Below, piece by piece: positions 35,076-43,218 of a DNA stretch of 64,000 bases (the stretch's first letter is position 1; the number at the start of each line of letters is the position of its first letter). The notes under the pieces were generated by a model, which was not told the DNA's origin, made no database searches, and was given only the letters and a program-made list of their open reading frames with translations. The stretch comes from Methylomonas sp. 11b (GTDB taxonomy: Bacteria > Pseudomonadota > Gammaproteobacteria > Methylococcales > Methylomonadaceae): NCBI RefSeq assembly GCF_000515215.1, contig NZ_KI911557.1, forward strand, positions 2,537,741 to 2,601,740, written 5' to 3'. The position numbers and the translations under genes were made by a program.

Positions 35076-35195
35076 TTATTTAATTTCTTTAGAGGAATCA
35101 GCTTTTGGTTTGCTCGGGCCAACACCTTGCTCGCCGCATGCGGCCAGGGTGGTTACTGCGATAACTAACAATAATACTTGGCTGATTAATTTCAT
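35076..35195 (-). CDS. Small lipoprotein (39 residues)
   Basis: Below usual gene-length cut-offs but convincing: ATG at 35195 gives MKLISQVLLLVIAVTTLAAC, a lipoprotein signal peptide with lipobox LAAC, then a mature peptide of about 20 residues (CGEQGVGPSKPKADSSKEIK). A CCGGAAAA stretch upstream may serve as ribosome site. The size and the CG-x-x-G start recall tiny outer-membrane lipoproteins such as LptM/YifL or entericidins, but similarity is too slight for a name. It is convergent with fnr, 51 bases apart. Confidence 0.72.
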   Translation of the reverse strand: MKLISQVLLLVIAVTTLAACGEQGVGPSKPKADSSKEIK

Positions 35196-35542
35196 AAGTT
35201 TTCCGGTTGTGACGATGTTTTTATAATTCGCCTTTGCCGCGCAACTGCGCATTATCAAAGGAGATGCACTTCAAGCCATAAGGCTTGGACAACATCATGA
35301 CATTGATCGGATAAGGCCATTTGATCGATGTCAAATGGCTGTAAAATGCCAGGAATATATTTAATAACCGCGCAGCAGTAGAGATAAAATAGCGGCCCGT
35401 CAGATCGGTTGGTCTTATCAAAATGCCCCCAACAGCGTTAAATTCCTACTCCGAATAGCATCTGCAAAAACCGCAGACGCTGAAATCACCGGCCGGACAT
35501 TTCTGACAATGTCTTGTAAAGAAATCTGACATCAAAAATCAC
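35196..35542. other. Divergent intergenic region with an FNR-like site
   Basis: About 350 bases between the small lipoprotein (leftward) and the thioredoxin-fold gene (rightward). A TTG-started 66-codon frame on the minus strand (35221-35421) has no family features and I do not call it. The region should hold both promoters, and the FNR-like box at 35321-35334 lies in its middle. Confidence 0.5.
35321..35334. promoter_or_regulatory. Candidate FNR-binding site
   Basis: TTGATCGATGTCAA differs from the FNR consensus TTGAT-N4-ATCAA at one of ten defined positions. It lies about 125 bases upstream of the small lipoprotein start and 208 bases upstream of the thioredoxin-fold gene, near the fnr gene itself. 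The match may be chance, since no well-placed -10 box was identified. Confidence 0.4.
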
Positions 35543-36325
35543 ATGAGTACATTAAAAAGCTTTTTAATCGCGACCCTTTGTATAGCAGGCCAAAGCACGC
35601 TTGCTGACAGCCCCTCTTGGAAACCTGACCTACCCAAGGCTAAAACCGCGTTCGAACGAGAAACACGTGTAGCGTTGCGGGAAGGACACCACATCGAACC
35701 CACTATTTTTCCGGGCTTTTATGCCGTCCGCTCGGGGCAGCCGGGTGCTCCTTCCGCCTATTTTCGAGAAGATATGGCTTGGCTGGGAAATGTAAGAACT
35801 CAAGGCTGGAGCATTCGCTCCCCCTTGGAAAACAACTCAGAAGGAAAAAGAAATTGGCTGAAAGAACAGATCAAGTATCTGCCATTTGAAAATCTTATTT
35901 TTATTCAACGCCGAAAACCGGCAGTGGCGGTAATTTGGTCGGCTCCGGATTGTCCATTTTGCCGAAAACTTGAAAGAGCCTTTGAGCAAGAAGATGTTTC
36001 CGCTTTTGTTGCACCGGTTGGATTAACCGAAGACGGCTACCGGCAAGCAGCCAATATTTATTGTTCTAGCAATGCCGCAAAATCCTGGCAGGCAATGATG
36101 CGCGAAAATGCACCTAGTGAACCTGCTAGCCCGGGTTGTTCATATCCGCACGAAATGATGAACGATATTGGATTTTTCTTTGGGATGGGGCGAATGGTGA
36201 CACCTATCGTCGTCTTCGCGGACGGCTCTACTATGAGCGGCTGGGATGATCACCAGGCTCTCGCATTGCTACGTGAGAAAATTAAGCAGCAACTATTTTT
36301 TCCGAATCCTAACACCCGCCGGTAA
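35543..36325 (+). CDS. Periplasmic thioredoxin-fold protein with CPFC motif (DsbC/DsbG-like)
   Basis: 260 residues with a signal peptide (cleavage probably after TLA, near residue 21). The C-terminal half is a thioredoxin fold: AVIWSAPDCPFCRKLERAFE with Cys137 and Cys140, and VTPIVVFADGSTMSG with the cis-Pro loop. The N-terminal half is not the usual DsbC dimerisation domain. It resembles disulfide isomerase or reductase proteins in gammaproteobacteria. It stands alone, so a client cannot be inferred. Confidence 0.78.
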   Translation: MSTLKSFLIATLCIAGQSTLADSPSWKPDLPKAKTAFERETRVALREGHHIEPTIFPGFYAVRSGQPGAPSAYFREDMAWLGNVRTQGWSIRSPLENNSEGKRNWLKEQIKYLPFENLIFIQRRKPAVAVIWSAPDCPFCRKLERAFEQEDVSAFVAPVGLTEDGYRQAANIYCSSNAAKSWQAMMRENAPSEPASPGCSYPHEMMNDIGFFFGMGRMVTPIVVFADGSTMSGWDDHQALALLREKIKQQLFFPNPNTRR

Positions 36326-36357
36326 CGCTCAAACTGTTCGGAGGCGCCAGCTTGACA

Positions 36358-36394
36358 TTGAGTACCGCAAACCGAAGTCTGCGGTACATCTCAA
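36358..36394. repeat. Hairpin downstream of the thioredoxin-fold gene
   Basis: Perfect 8-base arms GTACCGCA (36362-36369) and TGCGGTAC (36380-36387), with flanking TTGA / TCAA extending the stem. It starts about 30 bases after the stop of the thioredoxin-fold gene. It has no T-run, so it may be a weak terminator or an mRNA 3' stabiliser. Confidence 0.5.
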
Positions 36395-36489
36395 AGAAAC
36401 GGCCTGAAAGAAAAAACTAACATCATGAACGGGCATTCAAATTTTTCCAACTGCCCGCTCCAATCTTCAGGCTGTTTACGACAACTTAA

Positions 36490-37290
36490 TTAAGCGGCGA
36501 TCACATTAACCTTACCGTTACGACGCGCCAAACGGGTCATACCCAACAAACCGCCACCTAACAGAGCCAAGGTACCTGGCTCTGGAACGGTGCCGTTATC
36601 CACCACCGGAGGAGTCACAGCACCGAAACCGTCGAGATAGACATAGCCTCTGTGCCCGGTTGGCTCGCAGTCCGCAGCCAATAAGCTCAGCTGGTAAGTA
36701 TGACCTAACGTAAGGTTAGTCAACTGCTCTACTTGCCAAGCAGTGTAGTAGTATCCGGTTGAAGCGTTATAGGTGAAACGCGAGTCAACGCCTGAACCGG
36801 TAGTAGCCGCGTTATATTCTCTGTTTACCAAAACTGACATACTGGTCAAATCTGTTAACGTTAATTTGAAAGTTGCGGCATCATTGACACCGTGAGCACC
36901 TTGCAATACCGCAGCCCACGCAAAGAAAATGCTGCTGTCTTGATAATTGCTTACCGTTTGCGTAATCGCGGAAGCATAACCGCCAGTAACAGTGTCTTCC
37001 ACACGATATGAGTAATTCCCGCTATAGACTCGGTTAAGATTGTTCCCTGTGTTAGCATCAAAACCGGCAGTCACAATAGAGGAATGGTTTAAGGAAGAAT
37101 TATAGTTACTGCCTCCTGGCAAGTAATTCACAGGATCCAGAGTTGAGTTTAATTCGTTACCTCTGTAGCCGCCGCCAGTTGTCCAACCACTCGCATCGCC
37201 GGTTTCAAAATTACCATTCACAAATCCCGCATGTGCGGCTGGGGTTAGTAGCACAGCAGCAACAAGCGCCGCAAAAGCATTGGTTTTCAT
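36490..37290 (-). CDS. PEP-CTERM sorting domain protein
   Basis: 266 residues: a signal peptide ending AAHA (near residue 21), a beta-rich body starting GFVNGNFETGDASGWTTGGG (typical of carbohydrate-binding-like jelly-roll domains), and a C-terminal sorting signal VPEPGTLALLGGGLLGMTRL with basic tail ARRNGK. PEP-CTERM proteins are processed by exosortase and usually go to the cell surface in EPS-producing Gram-negatives. No exosortase gene is in the window. It stands alone on its strand. Confidence 0.93.
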   Translation of the reverse strand: MKTNAFAALVAAVLLTPAAHAGFVNGNFETGDASGWTTGGGYRGNELNSTLDPVNYLPGGSNYNSSLNHSSIVTAGFDANTGNNLNRVYSGNYSYRVEDTVTGGYASAITQTVSNYQDSSIFFAWAAVLQGAHGVNDAATFKLTLTDLTSMSVLVNREYNAATTGSGVDSRFTYNASTGYYYTAWQVEQLTNLTLGHTYQLSLLAADCEPTGHRGYVYLDGFGAVTPPVVDNGTVPEPGTLALLGGGLLGMTRLARRNGKVNVIAA

Positions 37291-37675
37291 AGTATCTCCA
37301 GAATTAAGTAGAAGTTAAATTTTCAATGGCAGCAGCTAAAATGGCTGCACGCCTCTGCAACAAAGCAAAATATGGGCAAATCTAAAATAAAAATAGCTAA
37401 TAAATTGATATATATGACTTTTATGCTATAAATTACCCAGAAGAATACTCAACTTCCACTAAAAAATGTAAAATTTATCGACGTTTAATTCCATCGTACT
37501 TGGGGATATGGAAAGACTTTTACGTGACGCCCAAAACAGGCCATTGCCGGAGAGAACTTATGGTACAACGGGAAAGGCATGAGATTTGGAGACTAGCAAC
37601 TTGCCCATTTTCACCCACAGACCAACTTGTAGATTTATATCCAACTAGGCATCACATAATTTAAGGACAGACCTA
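37291..37675. other. Intergenic region upstream of the PEP-CTERM gene
   Basis: About 385 bases containing the promoter side of the PEP-CTERM gene and the downstream side of glpQ. AT-rich near the gene start. No open frame or repeat is supported apart from the terminator that follows. Confidence 0.5.
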
Positions 37676-37704
37676 AAAACCCGGCACCGCCCGCGCCGGG
37701 TTTT
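37676..37704 (-). terminator. Rho-independent terminator after glpQ
   Basis: AAAACCCGGC and GCCGGGTTTT are perfect 10-base arms around a 9-base GC-rich loop. The minus-strand transcript ends in a U-rich run (TTTTTAGG). It lies 22 bases after the glpQ stop codon. Confidence 0.88.
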
Positions 37705-37725
37705 ACTTTAAAGAATTACAACAAA

Positions 37726-38979
37726 TCAGCGAACATGATGGCGCGCATGACCTTCATGTCCATCGTCGTCGCGAGATTCACAACGTCCCAGAAAACCGGC
37801 ATGTTCCGCATTAATCGACGCATCGCGCGCAGCTACTCCGGTGTCGGCGAAGTCGGTAAACAAGCCATCCACACCCAAATCAAAGTAATAAGTCATTTCC
37901 TGTTGCGGGTCAGCGAAGCCATAGCCGCTGGCATCATTGCGGAAGGTCCAGGTGTGCACTAGCAAGCCTTTGTCGTGGGCCATTTCTACTACGCCGGTGC
38001 TACCTTCGACAATACGGTCATTAATGTTGATTTTGCCATCGCCGTTGCGGTCAAAATCGACAGCTACGGTTTTCACCAGATAAGGCTTCCACGGACCTAC
38101 CGCATCCGCGTAGGTATTTACAAAATCCAGACCGTCGTTGCTCAGCAAATCGGCGAAAGTACGTTGATCGCCTTTCACGACAAAGTCATACGGCTGTTTA
38201 TACGGCGCAACCAGCGACATCGAGCCGTCGGCATTGACGTCGTCCGCATCGATCAGCTGTACCAATTTGATGTCGGTTTTGCGGTTCAAATATTGCAGAT
38301 TGCTGACTTCGAAAGACTGGATGAACACCGGCGCGCAAGCACTGTTGCCGTATGCCTTATGTAGCTTTTTCAGCAGCTTGTCTTCGAAGAAATTTTTACC
38401 GAATAAAGGTTTACCTTTAGCGTTCTTCAGATCGGCGTGATAGGTGGAATGTTTGATTTCAGGGTAGATGCCAATCCGACGACCGGTTTTTTCGCTTTGC
38501 AGCTTGGCCAGCGCAATCACTTCGTTCAAGGTTGGGATTTCAAACTCGCCGTCATAAGAATTATCGCGACCGCGGGTTTGGATGGCGCGCAGGGTTTTGA
38601 TTTCTTTCAAGCTAAAGTCGCTGGCAAACCAATCGGTTACTGCCACACCATCGACCATGCGGGTGGTTTTACGATCAGCAAATTCCGGGTGGTTCGCCAC
38701 ATCGGTGGTACTGCCTATCATCGGTTCGTGGCGAGCAATCATTTGGCCGTCCTTGGTCAGTACCAAATCGGGTTCGATAAAATCCGCACCCATTTCAATC
38801 GCCAAGGCATAGCCAGCCAGAGTATGCTCAGGACGATAGCCGGACGCGCCGCGATGGCCTATGACCAAGGGGCCGGCACTGGCATGTTCGTGATGTTCGC
38901 TGTGCGGCAGCGCCTGAGCACTGTTTTGCGCACCGATTGCAGCCAGCATGGCAATTGTCAATAACGTGGGTTTCAACAT
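37726..38979 (-). CDS. glpQ: Periplasmic glycerophosphodiester phosphodiesterase with an EF-hand-like insert
   Basis: 417 residues, longer than E. coli GlpQ (about 358). A signal peptide is followed by a His-rich stretch (PHSEHHEHASAG). The GDPD barrel has VIGHRGASGYRPEHTLAGY (His42), MGADFIEPDLVLTKDGQ and ARHEP (His84), the catalytic and Ca-binding set. DFDRNGDGKININD (308-321) is an EF-hand-type loop, and NADGSMS near 249 is a second Asp/Asn loop. The C terminus is again His/Asp-rich (DDDGHEGHARHH). It hydrolyses glycerophosphodiesters to glycerol 3-phosphate. It lies 84 bases downstream of the PhoD-type gene and probably shares its Pho-box promoter. Confidence 0.93.
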   Translation of the reverse strand: MLKPTLLTIAMLAAIGAQNSAQALPHSEHHEHASAGPLVIGHRGASGYRPEHTLAGYALAIEMGADFIEPDLVLTKDGQMIARHEPMIGSTTDVANHPEFADRKTTRMVDGVAVTDWFASDFSLKEIKTLRAIQTRGRDNSYDGEFEIPTLNEVIALAKLQSEKTGRRIGIYPEIKHSTYHADLKNAKGKPLFGKNFFEDKLLKKLHKAYGNSACAPVFIQSFEVSNLQYLNRKTDIKLVQLIDADDVNADGSMSLVAPYKQPYDFVVKGDQRTFADLLSNDGLDFVNTYADAVGPWKPYLVKTVAVDFDRNGDGKININDRIVEGSTGVVEMAHDKGLLVHTWTFRNDASGYGFADPQQEMTYYFDLGVDGLFTDFADTGVAARDASINAEHAGFLGRCESRDDDGHEGHARHHVR

Positions 38980-39027
38980 AAATGGAGTCCTTATTTTGCT
39001 TGAAGTTAAATGGCTTAACCAGAGAAA

Positions 39028-39056
39028 TTGCCGGGCGGCAAATACCGCCCCGGCAA
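39028..39056 (-). repeat. Stable hairpin between phoD and glpQ
   Basis: Arms TTGCCGGGCGG and CCGCCCCGGCAA pair with one bulged base. On the minus-strand transcript it follows the phoD stop by eight bases and is followed by only a short U-rich run (TTTCTCT). It may attenuate or process the phoD-glpQ message rather than end it. Confidence 0.6.
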
Positions 39057-39063
39057 CTTGGTG

Positions 39064-40680
39064 TTAGTCGTGATCGCGGTCGTGATGATCGTGCCCGCGC
39101 TCACGTTCGGCTTCCGCCGGCAGGGTTTTGCTGAAGACAACGGCACCGTCGATGTCCTTAAAATCCACCGTCATAGCGCGGCTTTTTTTGTCGATATTCA
39201 CTTCACCAAAAAATTGCAGGCCAGCATAAGGTGACAGATTGGCTTGGCCGGCTGGCGGCGCTTTGGAGAAAACTACTTGTGGGCCGAAGGTGCCATCAGT
39301 GCTATTGGGGCCAAAGGAACCGGCATTTAACGGACCGGCGACGAATTCCCAGAACGGCGCGAAGTCTTTGGATGCCGCTTTGGCAGGATCGTAATAATGC
39401 GCGGCTGCATAGTGGACATCGGCAGTCAACCAAACCAGGTTGTTGATATGTTCATGCTTGATAAAACTCAACAAGCGAGCAACCTCCAGTTCCCGACCTG
39501 CTGCCGGGCCGTTGTTACCATTCGCAACCGCTTCCCAACGCGCTTGGCCTTGGGCAGTATTGCCATCACCGATATTCAAACCAATCGGCATGTCGGCGGA
39601 GATGACTTTCCAGGTGGCTTTGGAGCGTTTCAACTCATCCTGCAACCAAGCCATTTGCTCGGCACCGAGGAAAGCGGTTTCGGCATTTTCCTGGGTTTGC
39701 AGATTGGCGGTATTCGGGCCGCGATAGCTACGCATGTCCAGCACAAACACATCCAACAATTTACCGTAGGAAACTTTGCGATAAATCCGCTCGGATTCTT
39801 CGGCGTCGTGCGGACGCAGAGGTGCATATTCCAGGAAGGCTTTAGTGGCGCGGGCAATTAGCGTCGGTATATTTTTTTCGGTGTAGCGTGAATCATTGCT
39901 TAAGTCCTTGGAATCCGACCAGTTATTGACCACTTCATGATCGTCCCACTGCCAGATTTGCGGCACTTCGGCATTGAAGCGACGGACATTTTCGTCCAGC
40001 AAATTGTATTTGTAGCGGCCACGGAACTCGTCCAAGGTTTCCGCGACTTTACTTACTTCCGGCGTCACCACATTAGTCCAGACCTGGCCATTCTCGGCCA
40101 GCTTGCTCTCCGGAATCGGGCCATCGGAATAAACATTGTCGCCACTTTGAATGAAAAATTGCGGTTGCACTTGGCGCATGGCTTCGTAAATCTTCATGCC
40201 GCCGAAGCTTTCGTTGATGCCCCAACCTTGGCCGGCGGTATCGCCGCCCCAGACGAAACGAATATCGTCGCGTTTGCCGATAGTATGAAAATGTCCAATG
40301 ACCGGTTCGCTTTTGCCGCGGGCGTTGGTCAAATCTTCAAACCAGACTTTGACATAAACGTCTTTGCCCTCGGGTAAACCCGTCAGGTCTTGGCGGGCGG
40401 TAAAGTCGGTCTCGGCCAAGGCATACGGACCGCGGACACTAATCGCGTCATTAAACTGCGGGTTATAAGCATATTTCAGCATCATGCGCGACGGGCGGTC
40501 GGCACGGCTCCAAACTATCGCACGGCCGGGTGCCAAATCACCGATCTGGATGCCTTGTTCCATTTGCGGCACATCAACGGTTTGTGCAAATACCGGCGCG
40601 TTCAGCGCTAACAAGCCGGCTATTGCCAATGCCAGTTTGGCCGGTTTTAAAAAATGACAGCTGGGTTTTAATACTTGCAT
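39064..40680 (-). CDS. phoD: PhoD-type alkaline phosphatase
   Basis: About 538 residues from ATG at 40680, preceded by TTAGGAG; the longer frame adds 17 residues before it. A signal peptide ends near FAQ. The PhoD metallophosphatase core has FVWGGDTAGQGWGI, FIQSGDNVYSDGP, IWQWDDHEVVNNW and LVWLTADVHYAAAHYYDP, supplying the Asp/His metal ligands. The N-terminal beta domain (ADRPSRMMLKYA) is of the PhoD_N type. The C terminus ends in a His/Asp tail. It releases phosphate from phosphoesters in the periplasm. The upstream Pho box and following glpQ mark a phosphate-starvation operon. Confidence 0.93.
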   Translation of the reverse strand: MQVLKPSCHFLKPAKLALAIAGLLALNAPVFAQTVDVPQMEQGIQIGDLAPGRAIVWSRADRPSRMMLKYAYNPQFNDAISVRGPYALAETDFTARQDLTGLPEGKDVYVKVWFEDLTNARGKSEPVIGHFHTIGKRDDIRFVWGGDTAGQGWGINESFGGMKIYEAMRQVQPQFFIQSGDNVYSDGPIPESKLAENGQVWTNVVTPEVSKVAETLDEFRGRYKYNLLDENVRRFNAEVPQIWQWDDHEVVNNWSDSKDLSNDSRYTEKNIPTLIARATKAFLEYAPLRPHDAEESERIYRKVSYGKLLDVFVLDMRSYRGPNTANLQTQENAETAFLGAEQMAWLQDELKRSKATWKVISADMPIGLNIGDGNTAQGQARWEAVANGNNGPAAGRELEVARLLSFIKHEHINNLVWLTADVHYAAAHYYDPAKAASKDFAPFWEFVAGPLNAGSFGPNSTDGTFGPQVVFSKAPPAGQANLSPYAGLQFFGEVNIDKKSRAMTVDFKDIDGAVVFSKTLPAEAERERGHDHHDRDHD

Positions 40681-40714
40681 CGCGACTGCTCCTAAGCGTT
40701 GTGAAGAGGCCGGG

Positions 40715-40749
40715 ATTATAGGCAGCGGCAAATGACAATCTGATTAAGG
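40715..40749 (-). promoter_or_regulatory. Pho box and -10 element upstream of phoD
   Basis: On the minus strand CCTTAAT-CAGA-TTGTCAT (40749-40732) fits two 7-base PhoB half-sites (consensus CTGTCAT, spacer 4). The second half-site matches at six of seven positions. A TATAAT (40720-40715) follows after exactly 11 bases, the spacing typical of PhoB-activated promoters that lack a -35 box. It lies about 35 bases before the phoD start. Confidence 0.72.
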
Positions 40750-41140
40750 TCCGCATAGAAAGAATCGGAAGATTTGCAGCGGATTTCGGCGACAGAGAAG
40801 CTTTCCGTTTGCTAGGTACCAGGCGGGCGCAGCCCAGCGCGTTTTGTGACGTGCTTCGCATTTAGGCACGGTTGTTGCTAAGCAACATTTTGTCTTTCGC
40901 TTTTTATTTCAATTAGTTACGATTGGTCTATTATTGATATTCCGTTAAAGCTCGGCGTTTGGTTCACGGGTGGATTAACAATTGCTTGGCCGCCGATAAC
41001 GGCGTGCGTAAGCAGCCCGGCAAGTTGTTTTACCAAGCGCGCATATCAACATGCCATTCAAGCCGATACGACTAATGGTCGCCGGTTATGCCAGCTATAG
41101 CATTAATAACTATAACAATAGCAAGCAAGAGGAAGGAATC
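40750..41140. other. Divergent promoter region between phoD and the P450 operon
   Basis: About 390 bases. The right half is AT-rich (for example near 40900-40940) and probably holds the promoter of the P450 operon, but I cannot choose a single -35/-10 pair. In-frame codons from 41051 to 41140 precede the preferred P450 start and are treated as leader. Confidence 0.45.
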
Positions 41141-43177
41141 ATGATCAAACCCGGAAGTACGCGGCGCGGAGCCAACTCCAAACAACTGAATCGTTTATTG
41201 ACGATTCCGGTATCCCATATCAGTGAATTAGTGCGCTGGATGCTCGACTACGGCGGGGTGCCGTATCGGGAAGAAGGCAGCGTGCCGATGCTGCACTTAC
41301 CCGCCTTCCTGTTGGCAGGCACCGATGCTAAGGCCATGCCGGTGTTGATCACCAGCGAAGCAACCTTATGTACGATGCGCGAATCGCTGCAATACATCAA
41401 TGCCCGTTTGCCTGCCGAACTAAGGCTGTATCCACGCGACGAGAAAGGCATGGCGGAAACCGAACGCTTGCTGGCCTTGCTGGTGGACAAATTGGGCCTG
41501 GCGACGCGCAATTACGGCTATGCGATGTTGCTGCCACAAAAAGAAACGGTGCTGTCGTTCTGGCAACAGCGGGTGCCTAACTGGCAAAAATGGTTGGCCG
41601 AACGCGCTTATCCCGTATTGGCTAAAGCCATGGAAAAATCCCTGCCTGCTGATCCAGGACAAGTCGAACCCTGCAAACAACAAATCGAAGCGATCTTTGC
41701 GGAGCTGGATGCGCTGCTGGCCGACGGCAGAGCCTATTTGCTGGGCGACGGTCCCACCATTGCCGATTATTGCCTGGCTGCGCTATCCGCGCCGGTTTTG
41801 TTACCGGAACAATTTGGCGGTGTACAACCGCCCAAGGAGGCATTGCCCGCTGCCTACCAAGCTTTCGTCGAGCAGTTACGTGCCAGCTCTACTGGCGCCC
41901 TGGCCTTGAAAATGTACCGCGAACATCGACCCGCGCCAACACCAGTCCTGGACTATCACCCCACGTCCACCACACCGCAAAATTTCGTCAGTTACTACCT
42001 GGCGCGCGGTATCGCCCTATTGACCGGCGCCACAGTACAGCGCTGGCTATTCGGATTGTTACGTAAACATAAGCCGGTTTTGGTGTTGGGCAAACGCGCT
42101 TTGGTCACCAGTGACAGCGACGTGCGCGAGACCCTGGCGCGCGATACCGAATTCACCATCGCCGAAATCAACGCCCCGAATATGCAGCGTTTGAACGGGC
42201 CGTTTTTCTTAGGCATGGATCGCTCGGAAGCCTATAGCAAAGAGCAAGGCGCATTGCGCCGAGTGATCAAGCCCGGCGAAGACCAACTAATTCGCCGCAT
42301 CGTCCGCCAGCATTGCGACGAGATGATCCAAGCCGCCTTGCCGGTGGGCCGCATCGATATGGTGTCGCAATTAACCCGGCCGGTGGCGCGGCGTTTTATT
42401 CGCGATTATCTAGGCGTACCTGGACCTGACGAAGTGACGATGATGCGCTGGATGCGTTCTTTGTTTCACGATCTGTTTTTGAATCTCAGCAGCCAGCGCA
42501 GTATTCAAATCACCGCCGAACAATCGTTCCGGGAAATGGGGCCGTATCTGCTGAATCTGATCGCCGAACGCCGGCAGCGCATCAAACAAGGCGAGCAGTT
42601 TGAAGATTTTCTATCGCGTCTCATCAAAATGGGCATGGACGGCGAGCACGATCTGGACGACGATGGCATTCGCCGCAACATCTCCGGCTTGATCGTCGGC
42701 GCGCTGGATACCACCTCAATGGCCACCACCTTGATTGTCGAGCAATTGCTTAGCAAACCCGATGTCTTGCAACGCGCCAAACAGGTGGTCGATGACGAAG
42801 ACAAGCTATTGCACTTGTGTTTCGACGTGTTCCGTTTCAACACCATGGCGGCGGCTATGCGCCGACATTGCAAAAACGGCGCGGAGGTTGCCGGCGTCAA
42901 GATACCGCCCGGTACCGAAGTATTCGCGTTTACCGCTTCGGCGATGTTCGACGAAAGCGCTTGGCCGGAGCCGCTCAGTGTGCGTGACGATCGCGCTCTG
43001 GATCGGTATATGCACTTTGGCGACGGCATGCACCGCTGTTTTGGCGAATACATCAATCGCATCCAAATCCCAACCTTGGTAGCCAGTTTGCTGCGCTTGA
43101 ACAACTTGAAAATAAGCAGCGGCATTTTGTACGACGGACCGTTTCCCGATCAATTTGTCCTGAGCTTTGATCGGTAA
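41141..43177 (+). CDS. Fusion of a glutathione S-transferase-like domain with a cytochrome P450
   Basis: 678 residues from ATG at 41141, preceded by AGAGGAAGGA; an upstream ATG at 41051 lacks a ribosome site. Residues 20-95 look like a GST thioredoxin-type domain and 100-250 a GST C-terminal helical domain (LLGDGPTIADYCLAALSAPV). Residues 310-678 are a P450: I-helix SGLIVGALDTTSMATT near 514-529, and heme loop HFGDGMHRCFGEYINR with Cys633. The usual K-helix ExxR appears as FDVFR (Asp562, Arg565), an unusual Asp-for-Glu change. No TM helix. The next two genes (unknown membrane protein, DyP peroxidase) are probably co-transcribed. Substrate unknown; a hydroperoxide or lipid is possible. Confidence 0.85.
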   Translation: MIKPGSTRRGANSKQLNRLLTIPVSHISELVRWMLDYGGVPYREEGSVPMLHLPAFLLAGTDAKAMPVLITSEATLCTMRESLQYINARLPAELRLYPRDEKGMAETERLLALLVDKLGLATRNYGYAMLLPQKETVLSFWQQRVPNWQKWLAERAYPVLAKAMEKSLPADPGQVEPCKQQIEAIFAELDALLADGRAYLLGDGPTIADYCLAALSAPVLLPEQFGGVQPPKEALPAAYQAFVEQLRASSTGALALKMYREHRPAPTPVLDYHPTSTTPQNFVSYYLARGIALLTGATVQRWLFGLLRKHKPVLVLGKRALVTSDSDVRETLARDTEFTIAEINAPNMQRLNGPFFLGMDRSEAYSKEQGALRRVIKPGEDQLIRRIVRQHCDEMIQAALPVGRIDMVSQLTRPVARRFIRDYLGVPGPDEVTMMRWMRSLFHDLFLNLSSQRSIQITAEQSFREMGPYLLNLIAERRQRIKQGEQFEDFLSRLIKMGMDGEHDLDDDGIRRNISGLIVGALDTTSMATTLIVEQLLSKPDVLQRAKQVVDDEDKLLHLCFDVFRFNTMAAAMRRHCKNGAEVAGVKIPPGTEVFAFTASAMFDESAWPEPLSVRDDRALDRYMHFGDGMHRCFGEYINRIQIPTLVASLLRLNNLKISSGILYDGPFPDQFVLSFDR

Positions 43178-43218
43178 TTTCTTCACCAGCACGATAATAA
43201 TTTCAAGAGGACGTGTGT

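Noticed and set aside
35221..35421. TTG-started 66-codon minus-strand frame
   Set aside because: No known family, weak start, and it overlaps the likely promoter region and FNR-like site.
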